A stretch of DNA of 64,000 nt from Pseudanabaena frigida (lineage in GTDB: Bacteria > Cyanobacteriota > Cyanobacteriia > Pseudanabaenales > Pseudanabaenaceae). A program made the position numbers and the translations under genes. This document shows positions 43,263 through 52,988 of this stretch, piece by piece. The stretch spans positions 172,261 to 236,260 of the forward strand of contig QBML01000005.1 of assembly GCA_003242085.1 (NCBI GenBank), written 5' to 3'. Every line of letters begins with the position of its first letter. Positions within the stretch are counted from its first letter, which is position 1. A model generated the notes under the pieces. That model saw only the letters and a list, made by a program, of their open reading frames with translations, had not been told where the DNA came from and did no database searches.

Positions 43263-46200
43263 TTAAACTTCCTCAACTGCTCCTAGTGCCTTCAGTGTGG
43301 ACTTTTGAGCATCAGTTAGTCCCCTGACTCCATTAATATTCATCTCTTCGTAGGGCTTAGGAATTTTCAATAACTTAAAGCTCTTTCCAGTTTGCACATA
43401 CCAAAGCCGATTAGTCCCATCTTCGCCGCCAATGGCTAAAAACTGTCCGTCGGCACTAAAAATAACATCACCCATATAACCAAGGCACGAATCTCCTTCC
43501 AAATTGTTTAAATATTGATGAGTTTGCAAACACCAAAGCTTTACCCCTGAGGCATATCCACAAAATGCGAGAATCGGAGAAGTTGAACTTAAAGCAATTG
43601 TCCAGATGGGAAATTGGCATTGCAGAGTTCCCGTACAAATCCCCGTTGCTAGATTCCAGAACTTGATGGTGCGATCTACACTGCCACTGATTAACATTCC
43701 CTCTTGACTAAAAGCTAAACTTTCGATGCGATCGCTATGTCCTGCTAACGTGATTAGACATTCAGGCGATCGCAGATCCCAAACTTTAATCGTGCCATCC
43801 CAACTGCCACTAGCAAAGGTTTCACCATTGGCATCGATTGCTAGAGCTTGGATTGGACTCGTATGACCGCACAAAGTATGTAAGCATTCTCCCGTTTGCA
43901 GATGCCAGATCTTAATCGTGCGATCGCCACTTCCTGAAATCAACATCTCGCCATTAGGAGAGAAAATCACAAATCTCACCCAAGTCGAATGTCCTTGGAG
44001 GATTTGCGAACAGGTTCCATTTTTAGTATCAAAAATCTTGATCGTATGGTCATAGTTACCACAGGCAAAGGTTTGCTGGTCAGGGCTAAAGGCAACTTGC
44101 ATCACTCCCGATGTACCGAGATCGAAGTTTCTTAAACATTTTGCATTTTGGATATCCCAAACCCTAACGCTCTGCTCTTCATAACTAAAGGAGAAGAGAA
44201 GATCACCATCATGACTAAAAACAACAGGCTTCGTGGCTTTGTGATATCCCTGAATCGTTCTAATACATTGACCAGTTTCCACATCCCATAACTTCACAAT
44301 CCGATCTTCACTACCACTCACTAACACCTTAGCATCGGGACTAAAGGCAACCGACCAAATGCGATTTTTGTGACCATACAGAGTTCTAATTACTTCACCC
44401 GTACTTACTGACCACAGCTTCACCGTTTCATCGTCACCCGCACTCGCTAACATCTCACCGTCAGCACTGAAAGCGATCGCCCAAATCTGTTTCTGATGTC
44501 CTGCGATCGCACTCACAATTTGCCCAGTACTAGCATCCCAAATCTTGATCAGACCATCTTCGCCAGCACTAGCAAGCAGTCCTTCTGAACTATGAGCAGG
44601 GGGCGCAAAGGCTAGGGAATAGACCGCACTAGAATCGACAATTGTTCGTAGACATGCACCCGTTTGCACGTTCCATAGCTTAATGGTGTGATCCAAACTG
44701 CAACTGGAAACCATTTGACCATCAGGGCTAAAGGCAACCGATCGCACGATCTGCTCATGTCCTTCTAAAGTCATCAAGCATTTGCCCGTCTTGACTTCAG
44801 TTAACTTGACGGTGCGATCGCCACCACAACTTGCAATCAAGCGATCGTCAGGACTAAAGGCGATACTCGCAACCCCAAGGGCATGGGCTTCCATCGCAAG
44901 GAGACATTCTCCTGTCTGCACATTCCATAGCTTAATCGTGCGATCGAGGCTACCACTAGCCATCATCTGACCATCATGACTGAAGGCAAGCGCAAATATA
45001 AATTCGCTATGGGCTTCAGTTTTGAAGAGTTGACAGCCATCAGCCACCAGCCAAAAATAAATCCAACCCCTGACATCGCTGGTGGCTAAAATCTTGCCAT
45101 CGGGACTAAAGGCAGTCGCCATCACACTGCTAAAGGTGACTCGAAAAGCGGATTTAGCCAGATCGCAGTTAGAGAAGTTTACTCGATGCAGTTCCACTTC
45201 TCTAAGATCAGCTTGCCAAATCGATAAATTAGAGAAATCGTAACCAGTCAGATCGATATGTAGATAGCAGAGGAGGTTCAGCAAGTTACCGCCTGCATAA
45301 CCTTGCTTCGGTGGAATTTCTGCCTTTAGTCTCGTTAAAGCTGCCGCGATCGCTTGATAGCCCACCTTATCCGCAACAGATTGGAGGATAAAGCGAGTTT
45401 GAACATCATGAATGTAATCTTTGGCGGTGGCTTCGATGAGAGCATGACTATGGAGCAAATTCAGTTTCTGTTCGGTGCAGTTAATCTCCTGACAAATCTT
45501 TTCGATGAATTGATAATTGACATATTCCATCACCACAGGCTGAAGGGTAAATCCAGTCGTCGTAACTTCCATGAGCGATCGCTTAGCTATAACTTCGATT
45601 AGCGATCGCTTTTTCAACAATTCCAGAGTTGCGATTAGTCTTTGCTTGGATTCTCGCGATAGTAAGCTCTCCTTGAGACTGAGAATCGAAATTGGTTCGC
45701 GGGCGATCGCTAGCCAATACATCACCTCCTGCTCCGCTTCCGATAGCCTCAAAAATTGCCGATGCAGCAAATCCTGAATATCGCCAAAGGTAAGCCCACC
45801 TTCCCTCATCAAGGCTAGCATTTGAGCAACATCACCCCCCAATAAATCGCGAATCCCTGCGGCGACAATTTTTAGAGCGAGGGGATTGCCCGCATAGTGG
45901 GTGATGATTTCCTGCCATTCCGCATCGTTTGCCGCAATCGATTCTCGCGCAAATATCTGCAAGCCGTCCTGCTGTGATAAGCCCGATAAATGTAGCGATC
46001 GCACTTTGTCTCCCATCAATCTCGATAATTCGGGTGGTGCTTCGCGGCTGGTCATCACCAAACAGCTTTGATGGCTACGTTCGCCGATATATCTAATCAA
46101 ATCGCCATAGCCTTCACAACCAGATCGATAGTAATAGCGATCGCTCAGAATCGATTCCCAATTATCAATCACCAGCAAACATCGCCGCGCATCTAGATAG

Positions 46201-46730
46201 CGCATCAGGAGGTCAAGCTGTGCGGGTAAATTATCTGGTAGTTCAAGCGGTTGTGGATGGGAGAGAAACTGCAAAATATCGGTGAGGATACTCTCAAAGG
46301 ATGGGGCATTGCGGAGCGATCGCCAGATCGTAAATTCAAATTCTTCTTTTAATTGATGAGCTAGTTGCGACGCTAACGAAGTTTTGCCCATGCCACCCAT
46401 GCCCAAAATGGTGACAATTTGATAGCGATCGCTAATTACCCATTGCTCTAACTGTTGCAGTTCGGCAGTGCGCCCATAGAAGTTACCAACCTGCTGCGCC
46501 TCCTTTAAATCGACTTGTGGAGTCCTTGCGATCGCCTCTTGCCAATCTACACCCAAAAATTCACAGATCTGCGTGAAGGTCTCTTGGCGAATATCATCCC
46601 CCTGAAAAAAACGCTTAGCCACGCCAATCGATCCAGCCCTTTCTAGGACTTGGCTAGCAGTCTGGGACAGTCCAAGCTGACGTAATTTGTCCTTGAGTAT
46701 TTGCTGTCCTCGTTTAGACGCTTTTGCCAT
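43263..46730 (-). CDS. NB-ARC/WD40 STAND protein
   Basis: The 1155-residue protein has a small N-terminal helical domain (1-75) like that at the front of other cyanobacterial STAND proteins, an NB-ARC ATPase (about 80-420) with Walker A GMGGMGKTSLASQL at 110-123 and Walker B RRCLLVIDNWES, then about 13-14 WD40 repeats (from roughly 525, each near HSEFIFALAFSHDGQMMASG) forming one or two propellers. This plan is that of an inflammasome- or apoptosome-like sensor; ligands bind the propeller and the NTPase oligomerises. No effector domain is clear. It ends 33 nt from the PLD gene. Confidence 0.9.
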   Translation of the reverse strand: MAKASKRGQQILKDKLRQLGLSQTASQVLERAGSIGVAKRFFQGDDIRQETFTQICEFLGVDWQEAIARTPQVDLKEAQQVGNFYGRTAELQQLEQWVISDRYQIVTILGMGGMGKTSLASQLAHQLKEEFEFTIWRSLRNAPSFESILTDILQFLSHPQPLELPDNLPAQLDLLMRYLDARRCLLVIDNWESILSDRYYYRSGCEGYGDLIRYIGERSHQSCLVMTSREAPPELSRLMGDKVRSLHLSGLSQQDGLQIFARESIAANDAEWQEIITHYAGNPLALKIVAAGIRDLLGGDVAQMLALMREGGLTFGDIQDLLHRQFLRLSEAEQEVMYWLAIAREPISILSLKESLLSRESKQRLIATLELLKKRSLIEVIAKRSLMEVTTTGFTLQPVVMEYVNYQFIEKICQEINCTEQKLNLLHSHALIEATAKDYIHDVQTRFILQSVADKVGYQAIAAALTRLKAEIPPKQGYAGGNLLNLLCYLHIDLTGYDFSNLSIWQADLREVELHRVNFSNCDLAKSAFRVTFSSVMATAFSPDGKILATSDVRGWIYFWLVADGCQLFKTEAHSEFIFALAFSHDGQMMASGSLDRTIKLWNVQTGECLLAMEAHALGVASIAFSPDDRLIASCGGDRTVKLTEVKTGKCLMTLEGHEQIVRSVAFSPDGQMVSSCSLDHTIKLWNVQTGACLRTIVDSSAVYSLAFAPPAHSSEGLLASAGEDGLIKIWDASTGQIVSAIAGHQKQIWAIAFSADGEMLASAGDDETVKLWSVSTGEVIRTLYGHKNRIWSVAFSPDAKVLVSGSEDRIVKLWDVETGQCIRTIQGYHKATKPVVFSHDGDLLFSFSYEEQSVRVWDIQNAKCLRNFDLGTSGVMQVAFSPDQQTFACGNYDHTIKIFDTKNGTCSQILQGHSTWVRFVIFSPNGEMLISGSGDRTIKIWHLQTGECLHTLCGHTSPIQALAIDANGETFASGSWDGTIKVWDLRSPECLITLAGHSDRIESLAFSQEGMLISGSVDRTIKFWNLATGICTGTLQCQFPIWTIALSSTSPILAFCGYASGVKLWCLQTHQYLNNLEGDSCLGYMGDVIFSADGQFLAIGGEDGTNRLWYVQTGKSFKLLKIPKPYEEMNINGVRGLTDAQKSTLKALGAVEEV

Positions 46731-46919
46731 ATTTTCTCGCCATAGTTTTGAAGGGCTAGCAAAGAGTGCTAGCCCTATTTTACAGATCGCGGCAATAGCG
46801 ATCGCAAAATGCCGATCCTATTAGCGATCCTTCTACCGATCCTAAAAGTGAGTCTTTTGCCCAAATTAACTCAGGCATCCTATTAGACAAGCGTTATACA
46901 TAGCTAATCGGAGTTAGAC

Positions 46920-47105
46920 ATGAACAAGAATTTTTGGCTCAAGAGCTTTCAAGTAAAAGCAATCATCATTTCGCTATCGTTAGCTTTACCAGTAGTCGTC
47001 ATGGCACAAAACTTTAGCGATCGCCAAGCCAATTCCACTCCTGACGTACCTGCATATTCCTACTCAATCGCTGACTTAGCCAATGCGCTGCGCTGGCATT
47101 GGTAA
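46920..47105 (+). CDS. Small secreted peptide
   Basis: A 61-residue product with a typical signal peptide: Lys at 3, 8 and 13, hydrophobic core AIIISLSLALPVVVMAQ and likely cleavage after VMA. The mature 30 or so residues are polar and end in the aromatic tail NALRWHW. CGGAG lies about 8 nt before the ATG. It precedes the serine hydrolase by 47 nt to its preferred start. I do not recognise a family; a small envelope or signalling peptide is possible, and the gene may be spurious. Confidence 0.5.
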   Translation: MNKNFWLKSFQVKAIIISLSLALPVVVMAQNFSDRQANSTPDVPAYSYSIADLANALRWHW

Positions 47106-47151
47106 TTGATTAAAAGATGAGATATTGAGAAACTCCAAAAGTATTGACGAA

Positions 47152-48348
47152 ATGCAAATACAAAAATGGCAAATAGTTTCTAGTCTAGTAATTTTTCTGC
47201 TAGCAGTGTCAGGTTTTAGTTGGTGGAGAATTTATCTCTATCCTAAACAGACTTTATTTCAGTCAGGGAAAATAGCTGAGAACTTCCGTTCGATGGAAAG
47301 CATCTTTCCTAGTAGACCGATCGCAAAATCTACTAATCCTTACAAGCTACAAGAGAACATTCGCGAATTAAATGTTTCCTACAAATTCAGCGGCAAAAAC
47401 TACACAATGCCCGATCTGCTCGATCGCACTTTCACCACTGGCATTTTAGTCGTTAAAAATGATGCGATCGTCTATGAGCGATATTTTCGAGGTAACTCGG
47501 TAAGCGCTCGGAATACCTCTTGGTCGATGGCAAAATCATTTATATCAGCACTAGTCGGTATTGCGATCGCTGAAGGCAAAATCAATAGCATCAACGATCC
47601 GATTACTAAGTACGTTCCTGAACTAGTTAATTCTGGCTATAACAACGTTCCCATCAAGCATATTCTGCAAATGTCTTCAGGTGTTCGCTTTGATGAAGGT
47701 TATTCCAATCCGAAATCTGATATTAATGAACTCCTGCCTAAGTTGTTTCTCTATGCCCGTCCGATGGATCGAACTATATTTGATTTTCCATCAGAAAAAG
47801 CCTCTGGCAAAGAATTTCACTATATGAGTTTAGACTCCCACGTATTGGGATTATTACTCAGGCGTGCCACAGGAAGGAATGTTGCTGATTACTTTCAAGA
47901 AAAGCTATGGCAACCTCTCGGATCTGAATCTGATGCATCTTGGTTGACCGATCTGTATGGTACTGAAGTTACTTTTTGTGGGCTTAATGCGACTCTACGG
48001 GACTTTGCCAAATTTGGACTACTTTACCTTCATGAAGGCAAATTTAATGGCAAGCAAATCATTCCTCAAAGTTGGGTCAAAGAATCTACTATCCCCGATC
48101 GCCCAGATTTGCAAGCTGGTGTCACTGATATCAAAGAGTATGGAGGTTTTGGCTATCAATACCAATGGTGGATTCCACCTGATACCGATGGAGATTTCGT
48201 CGCATTAGGTCATCGCGGACAGTTTCTCTACATTAATCCGAAGCATCAAGTGGTAATAGTCAAAACTAGCGCCGCAGAGAAACCCTTAACTAGTGAGATA
48301 AGATTGGAAACAATTACACTTTTACGAGCGATCGCAAATTCTCTCTAA
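47152..48348 (+). CDS. Secreted serine hydrolase, class C beta-lactamase fold
   Basis: The protein belongs to the beta-lactamase/DD-peptidase superfamily and is closest in pattern to 6-aminohexanoate-oligomer hydrolases. It has an N-terminal membrane segment (WQIVSSLVIFLLAVSGFSWW), the SxxK motif SMAK (Ser about 125, Lys 128), a Y-x-S in HYMSLDSHVLG in place of the usual YxN, and the HxG motif in ALGHRGQFLY. I use ATG at 47152 (398 residues) over TTG at 47125. Substrate is unknown; peptidoglycan or a small amide is likely. The periplasmic side is expected from the N-terminal anchor. Confidence 0.8.
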   Translation: MQIQKWQIVSSLVIFLLAVSGFSWWRIYLYPKQTLFQSGKIAENFRSMESIFPSRPIAKSTNPYKLQENIRELNVSYKFSGKNYTMPDLLDRTFTTGILVVKNDAIVYERYFRGNSVSARNTSWSMAKSFISALVGIAIAEGKINSINDPITKYVPELVNSGYNNVPIKHILQMSSGVRFDEGYSNPKSDINELLPKLFLYARPMDRTIFDFPSEKASGKEFHYMSLDSHVLGLLLRRATGRNVADYFQEKLWQPLGSESDASWLTDLYGTEVTFCGLNATLRDFAKFGLLYLHEGKFNGKQIIPQSWVKESTIPDRPDLQAGVTDIKEYGGFGYQYQWWIPPDTDGDFVALGHRGQFLYINPKHQVVIVKTSAAEKPLTSEIRLETITLLRAIANSL

Positions 48349-48490
48349 TCACCTATTTACATTACTCTGCAATGACTGATATGCAGAGCACGTAAAAAAG
48401 TTTTCAAGCGGTTTTATATCATTAAAAACTGAAATCTCGACAAATCCATAGATTGACATTATTCATAAGCATTATTGAAGGAACATACCC

Positions 48491-49534
48491 ATGCAAATTG
48501 ACAAAGAGGATCTGGATTGGGCAGTTGCCGAAGATTTGATCGATGCAAATGTAGCTGAGCATCTCTGGCAGGCTTGGCTGCTAAGGAAACAGCATGTTCC
48601 CAAATTTAATTTTGCGAATGTAGCTTACTACTTTGGCGCACTAATCGTCATTTTTGGGATGGTTTTCTTTCTGACCCTTGCTTGGGAATCCCTAGGTGGA
48701 AAAGGTATTTTTGCCATAGCTTGTATCTATATACTAATTTTTGCCATGACTGGACGACATTTGTGGTTCGATCGCGGTCTAAAAGTTCCTGGAGGTTTGC
48801 TCACAACTATTGCCGTGTGCATGGTTCCACTGGCAATTTATGGCTTTCAGCGCATGACAGGCATCTGGCCATATGGAGATCCTGGTAGCTATCGCAACTA
48901 CCATGTGTGGGTAAAAGCCAGTTGGTTTTATATGGAGTTGGGCACAATTGTCTCTGGTCTGCTAGCACTTTGGTGGATTCGCTTTCCATTCCTAACAATG
49001 CCGATCGCGTACTCACTATGGTACATGTCGATGGATTTGACACCGTTGATTTTCGGTAAAAATGAATATGCTTGGAATGAGCGCTGTCTGGTTTCTTTCT
49101 GGTTTGGCATTGCCACTATCGTCATTGCTTTTTTCATCGATCGGCGCATCCGCCGCAGTCAGGGTGACTTTGCCTTTTGGCTTTACTTGTCTGGACTAAT
49201 GGCTTTTTGGGGAGGTTTAACGCTGATGAATTCTGGTGGCGAATGGGAGCGCTTCCTCTACTTCCTAATCAATCTATTTTTGATTCTACTTTCTGTTGTG
49301 CTGAGGAGACGTGTATTTGTTATCTTCGGTGCTATGGGAGTTATCGGTTATGTGGGACATCTTGCGTATACAGTATTTAGCAATTCGCTAATGTTTCCAA
49401 TCGCGCTTTCTTTTGTCGGTGTTTTAATAATTTTTGCTGGGATACAATACCAAAAAAATTACACAACTTGGGAATTATGGTTACATCGCTTCCTTCCTGA
49501 ATCATTACTGCAACTCTTACCAAAGGATATTTGA
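48491..49534 (+). CDS. DUF2157-like multi-span membrane protein
   Basis: The 347 residues have a short N-terminal cytoplasmic helix pair (DWAVAEDLIDANVAEHLWQAW) typical of DUF2157, followed by about nine hydrophobic segments, with a charged loop near residues 210-225 (DRRIRRSQGDF). Function is unknown. AAGGAA lies about 8 nt before the ATG. It follows the serine hydrolase by 142 nt and is followed by a family-A hairpin that could end its transcript. Confidence 0.7.
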   Translation: MQIDKEDLDWAVAEDLIDANVAEHLWQAWLLRKQHVPKFNFANVAYYFGALIVIFGMVFFLTLAWESLGGKGIFAIACIYILIFAMTGRHLWFDRGLKVPGGLLTTIAVCMVPLAIYGFQRMTGIWPYGDPGSYRNYHVWVKASWFYMELGTIVSGLLALWWIRFPFLTMPIAYSLWYMSMDLTPLIFGKNEYAWNERCLVSFWFGIATIVIAFFIDRRIRRSQGDFAFWLYLSGLMAFWGGLTLMNSGGEWERFLYFLINLFLILLSVVLRRRVFVIFGAMGVIGYVGHLAYTVFSNSLMFPIALSFVGVLIIFAGIQYQKNYTTWELWLHRFLPESLLQLLPKDI

Positions 49535-49537
49535 GCC

Positions 49538-49608
49538 CATAGCAATACCCCAAATAGAAGGAGGCGGTGCTTTGCGCCGCCTCCTTCTATTTGGGGTATT
49601 ACTATACA
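49538..49608. repeat. Family-A palindromic repeat, copy A5
   Basis: A perfect 24-bp stem (49544-49567 with 49577-49600) with apex TGCTTTGCG; arms CCCCAAATAGAAGGAGGCGG occur in no other copy. It lies 9 nt after the DUF2157 stop. Confidence 0.75.
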
Positions 49609-49668
49609 ATCTTTTGTTAATTGTGCGGTGAACTATAAGGAAGATTTGTAGATAGTGATCTAGAGGTT

Positions 49669-49699
49669 AGTATAGGCGGAGCTTTGCTCCGTCTATACT
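49669..49699. repeat. Short palindrome with a family-A-like apex
   Basis: AGTATAGGCGGAGC (49669-49682) pairs, with one wobble, with 49686-49699 over TTT. It is a small stem in the gap before the P450 gene, and its GGCGG apex links it to family A. Confidence 0.5.
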
Positions 49700-49764
49700 G
49701 GTACTAAAGTTCTGCCATCTTTAGCGCTACCAAAAAAAATAAAAACCGAAATTAACACTGACAT

Positions 49765-51126
49765 ATGCTCAAATTAATTAATCCAATCGATACAATTCCT
49801 TTTGTGCAGCAAGTTCAGTGGGTCGTCAACCCTGTTGGTTACATGGAAGCCGCAGTGCAAAAATATCCAGATATTTTTACAGCTCAAATTATTGGCTTTG
49901 GTAATGCGATTGTTTTTGTAAACGAACCCCAAGCGATCCAACAGATTTTGATCGGCGATCGCAAACAATTTAGTGCCCCTGGTGAATTGAATGGTATTTT
50001 AAGACCGATATTAGGCAATTCTTCAGTAATTATGTTGGATGGAGATCCCCATAAAAAACGCAGACAATTGGTCATGCCAGCTTTCCACGGCTCAAGGATG
50101 CAAAATTACGGGCAGTTAGTCTATGACTTAACCACAAAAGTATTCGATCGCTTAGCTGCCAATAAAGCCTTAAATCGCCCATTTCTAGCCCGTGATGCTA
50201 TGCAGGAGATCTCTCTGCAAATCATTTTGGAAGCAGTATTTGGTTTGTATTCGGGCGATCGCAGTCAGCAGCTTAAAAAGCTCATGACCAAGATGACAGA
50301 ACTGTTTACTTCACCGTTAACTTCTGGGCTTCTATTTTTTCCATCTCTCCAAAAAGATTTAGGTGCTTGGAGTCCTTGGGGAAACTTTGTACGCCAAAGA
50401 GAACAAATTGACAAATTAATCTATCTAGAAATAGCCGAACGTCGGGCTAATAATGATCCAAGTCGTACCGATATTCTATCGATGCTGCTATCTTCCAGTG
50501 ACGAAGAAGGGAAGGGCATGACCGATGGAGAATTGCGCGACGAACTACTAGCACTTCTATTTGCTGGGCATGAGACGACAGCCACAGCTATGTCTTGGGC
50601 TTTATATTGGATTTATCGGCTACCATCTGTCAAAGAAAAACTGTTGCAAGAGTTAAAGAGCGTGAGCGATCCTACGGATTGGATGAGTATTTTTAAATTG
50701 CCATATTTGACAGCGGTTTGCAATGAAACTTTGCGGATTCATCCTGTAGGAATGTTGACTTTCCCAAGAGTTGTCACAGAATCTACGGAATTATTGGGAT
50801 ATAAGTTAGAACCAAATACAATTTTGTCGGGTTGTATTTACCTGCTCCATCATCGTGAGGATTTATATCCTGATGCCGAGCAGTTTAGGCCAGAACGCTT
50901 TCTCGAACGCCAATTTTCTCCCTATGAGTTTATGCCCTTTGGCGGCGGTGCGCGTCGCTGTGTTGGTGAAGCTTTGGCGCAATTTGAGATGAAGATTGTT
51001 CTTGCAACGATTCTTTCTCGTTACGAGTTAGCACTGTGCGATCGCCATCCTGTCAAGCCTCAACGTCGAGGTGTTACCCTAGCTCCTGCTGGTGGCATTA
51101 AAATGACTTTTGGGGATGCGTATTAA
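49765..51126 (+). CDS. Cytochrome P450, CYP110-like
   Basis: The 453-residue monooxygenase carries all the P450 signatures: I-helix AGHETTATAMSWAL (267-280), ExxR in ETLRIHP (321-324) and the haem loop FMPFGGGARRCVGEAL with Cys399. Length and the short hydrophobic start fit the CYP110 family, which is widespread in cyanobacteria and hydroxylates fatty acids or alkanes; this assignment is from overall likeness. ATG at 49765 lies after an A-rich leader. It needs ferredoxin and its reductase, not seen here. It seems to be a single-gene unit. Confidence 0.9.
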   Translation: MLKLINPIDTIPFVQQVQWVVNPVGYMEAAVQKYPDIFTAQIIGFGNAIVFVNEPQAIQQILIGDRKQFSAPGELNGILRPILGNSSVIMLDGDPHKKRRQLVMPAFHGSRMQNYGQLVYDLTTKVFDRLAANKALNRPFLARDAMQEISLQIILEAVFGLYSGDRSQQLKKLMTKMTELFTSPLTSGLLFFPSLQKDLGAWSPWGNFVRQREQIDKLIYLEIAERRANNDPSRTDILSMLLSSSDEEGKGMTDGELRDELLALLFAGHETTATAMSWALYWIYRLPSVKEKLLQELKSVSDPTDWMSIFKLPYLTAVCNETLRIHPVGMLTFPRVVTESTELLGYKLEPNTILSGCIYLLHHREDLYPDAEQFRPERFLERQFSPYEFMPFGGGARRCVGEALAQFEMKIVLATILSRYELALCDRHPVKPQRRGVTLAPAGGIKMTFGDAY

Positions 51127-51190
51127 AATAAAGAACCAGATTTTTTCGACGTGCCATCAAAAATCTAAATTGCAGACCCCTTACATAAGT

Positions 51191-51286
51191 TTTATAACGC
51201 TTTGCAGTCTGAATATGATTGAAAAATTTCCAAAAAGCTTTGTTTTTCAGGGCTTTTTGGAAATTTTTAGGTTTAGTCCTCACGAC
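51191..51286. repeat. Family-B palindromic repeat, copy B8 (diverged)
   Basis: A 17-bp stem AAAAATTTCCAAAAAGC (51222-51238) with 51252-51268; left end TTATAACGCTTTGCAG is family-B-like. It follows the P450 gene by about 65 nt. Confidence 0.6.
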
Positions 51287-51340
51287 ACGCAAAAGGAGAT
51301 CGCTTTACAATAGAACCAACAAAATTTAGGAGAAACCCAG

Positions 51341-52927
51341 ATGCGACATTCTCTTTTATGGTTTCTTTCTTTCACATTGACAATGCTTTCGCTGACTGTC
51401 GCTCAACCCGCGCGATCGCAGAGATCTACATATCCTTCACAAGATCCTAATCGTTCATCTTCTTCTGGTAATGGATTCGACCCATTTATCATTTTAAATT
51501 TGATCAATTCATTAAGTCGTTCCAGCAATACTACATCACCACAACAGGTCGATTTATCGCCTGATATTGCCGAAATTCGCGGTCAAATCGGTCGATTGTA
51601 TTTTCTGTTAGCAAGGCAATATGCCGCTCAAGATCGATTGCCTGCCGCTTGTAATGCTCTAGAAAAAGGATATAGTGCCGAACTGGAAGCCTATTTGCAC
51701 AAGCGACTGCGATCGCTCCAGCCCGATAGCAATGACTGTTATGCCTCTGAGGTACAGCGTATCTCCAAGCTTACAGGTAGCCCGACCGCGCTAATTTATG
51801 CCACGACTTCTAAAGGTGGTCTAGAACTGATTGCGGTACCACCACTTAGCTTCAACAAACCTGCTGGCTTGTTTGGACGTACTCGGATTGGCACCAAGTC
51901 ATTACAGGAAAAAGTTGGCATACCTTTTGCTCAAAGTTCTCAAACTAATGGCGTGCCCGTGCGGAAAGTTGCCTATAACGTGACTACCGAGCAAGTAGAT
52001 CGGGTCATTATGGACTTTCGCAATAATTTACAAGATTCCAGTTCCTATGATTTTTTGCCCCAGTCTCAGCAGCTTTATGATTGGGTCGTGCGTCCAATGG
52101 AACCCGAACTAGAGAAAGCACAAGTCAAGACAATCGTATTTGTGATGAATGGGAATTTGCGTGTTGTCCCACCTGCGGCTTTTCATGATGGCAAACGTTA
52201 TCTGATTGAGAAATATGCAGTTACCTCGATCGCCTCTTGGCAACTAACCGAACCAAACCGTCCCGATCGTACTTTGACTCCTCAAATCCTAGCAATGGGT
52301 TTATCAGAAGCAGTCGAAGGCTTGTCGCCACTGCCCGCAACTAAAGTGGAGATTGAAACAATTTCTTCCAAAGTGCTGACTGGCAAGAATTTTCTTAATA
52401 GTGCTTTTACCAAAGATAATTTGCGATCGCAAACGAGCAGCCAAAAATTTGGGATTATTCATCTCGCTACCCACGCTAAGTTTCTCAGTCAGTCGCCTGA
52501 AAAATCATTCATTCAATTTTGGGGCGATCGCCTCCAAATGGATCAAATCTCCAAAATGAATCTGGTTCCCGATCTGCTCACTCTTAGTGCTTGTGAAACC
52601 GCAGTCGGACAAAATCTGGGCTTGGCGGGTTTAGTTGTAGATTCAGGTGCTAAGAGTGTTTTAGCATCCCTATGGGCAGTTAGCGATGCAGGAACTGCAC
52701 CGCTGATGATTCGTTTTTATCGATCATTACCAACTGCACCCAGCAAAGCGATCGCCCTTCAAGAAGCCCAACTAGCATTTTTGCGTGGTGAAGTCACCAT
52801 TACCAACAATCAAATTGTTGGGATTAAAGGATTCCCAAATATTCCATTTCAAATTAACGCCAATGGTGTCGATCTCAAGCATCCTTATTTTTGGTCGTCA
52901 TTCACCCTAATTGGGAATTGGTTATAA
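51341..52927 (+). CDS. Secreted CHAT-domain protein (caspase-like peptidase)
   Basis: CHAT domains are cysteine peptidases of the caspase clan. The 528 residues begin with a signal peptide (LLWFLSFTLTMLSLTVAQPA, cleavage near QPA-RS), then a helical region (70-145), then CHAT (about 235-528) with the catalytic His378 in HLATHAKF and Cys418 in TLSACETAVG, followed by a VLASLWAVSD block. Both catalytic residues are present. AGGAGA lies 7-8 nt before ATG 51341. Most bacterial CHAT proteins act inside the cell with TPR or NTPase partners, so an exported one is less usual. It ends the rightward block. Confidence 0.85.
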   Translation: MRHSLLWFLSFTLTMLSLTVAQPARSQRSTYPSQDPNRSSSSGNGFDPFIILNLINSLSRSSNTTSPQQVDLSPDIAEIRGQIGRLYFLLARQYAAQDRLPAACNALEKGYSAELEAYLHKRLRSLQPDSNDCYASEVQRISKLTGSPTALIYATTSKGGLELIAVPPLSFNKPAGLFGRTRIGTKSLQEKVGIPFAQSSQTNGVPVRKVAYNVTTEQVDRVIMDFRNNLQDSSSYDFLPQSQQLYDWVVRPMEPELEKAQVKTIVFVMNGNLRVVPPAAFHDGKRYLIEKYAVTSIASWQLTEPNRPDRTLTPQILAMGLSEAVEGLSPLPATKVEIETISSKVLTGKNFLNSAFTKDNLRSQTSSQKFGIIHLATHAKFLSQSPEKSFIQFWGDRLQMDQISKMNLVPDLLTLSACETAVGQNLGLAGLVVDSGAKSVLASLWAVSDAGTAPLMIRFYRSLPTAPSKAIALQEAQLAFLRGEVTITNNQIVGIKGFPNIPFQINANGVDLKHPYFWSSFTLIGNWL

Positions 52928-52988
52928 AGCCCATATCAGGAAATAGCATAGTCAGGAAATAGAAATCTATACTATTTTCTGATTTGAT

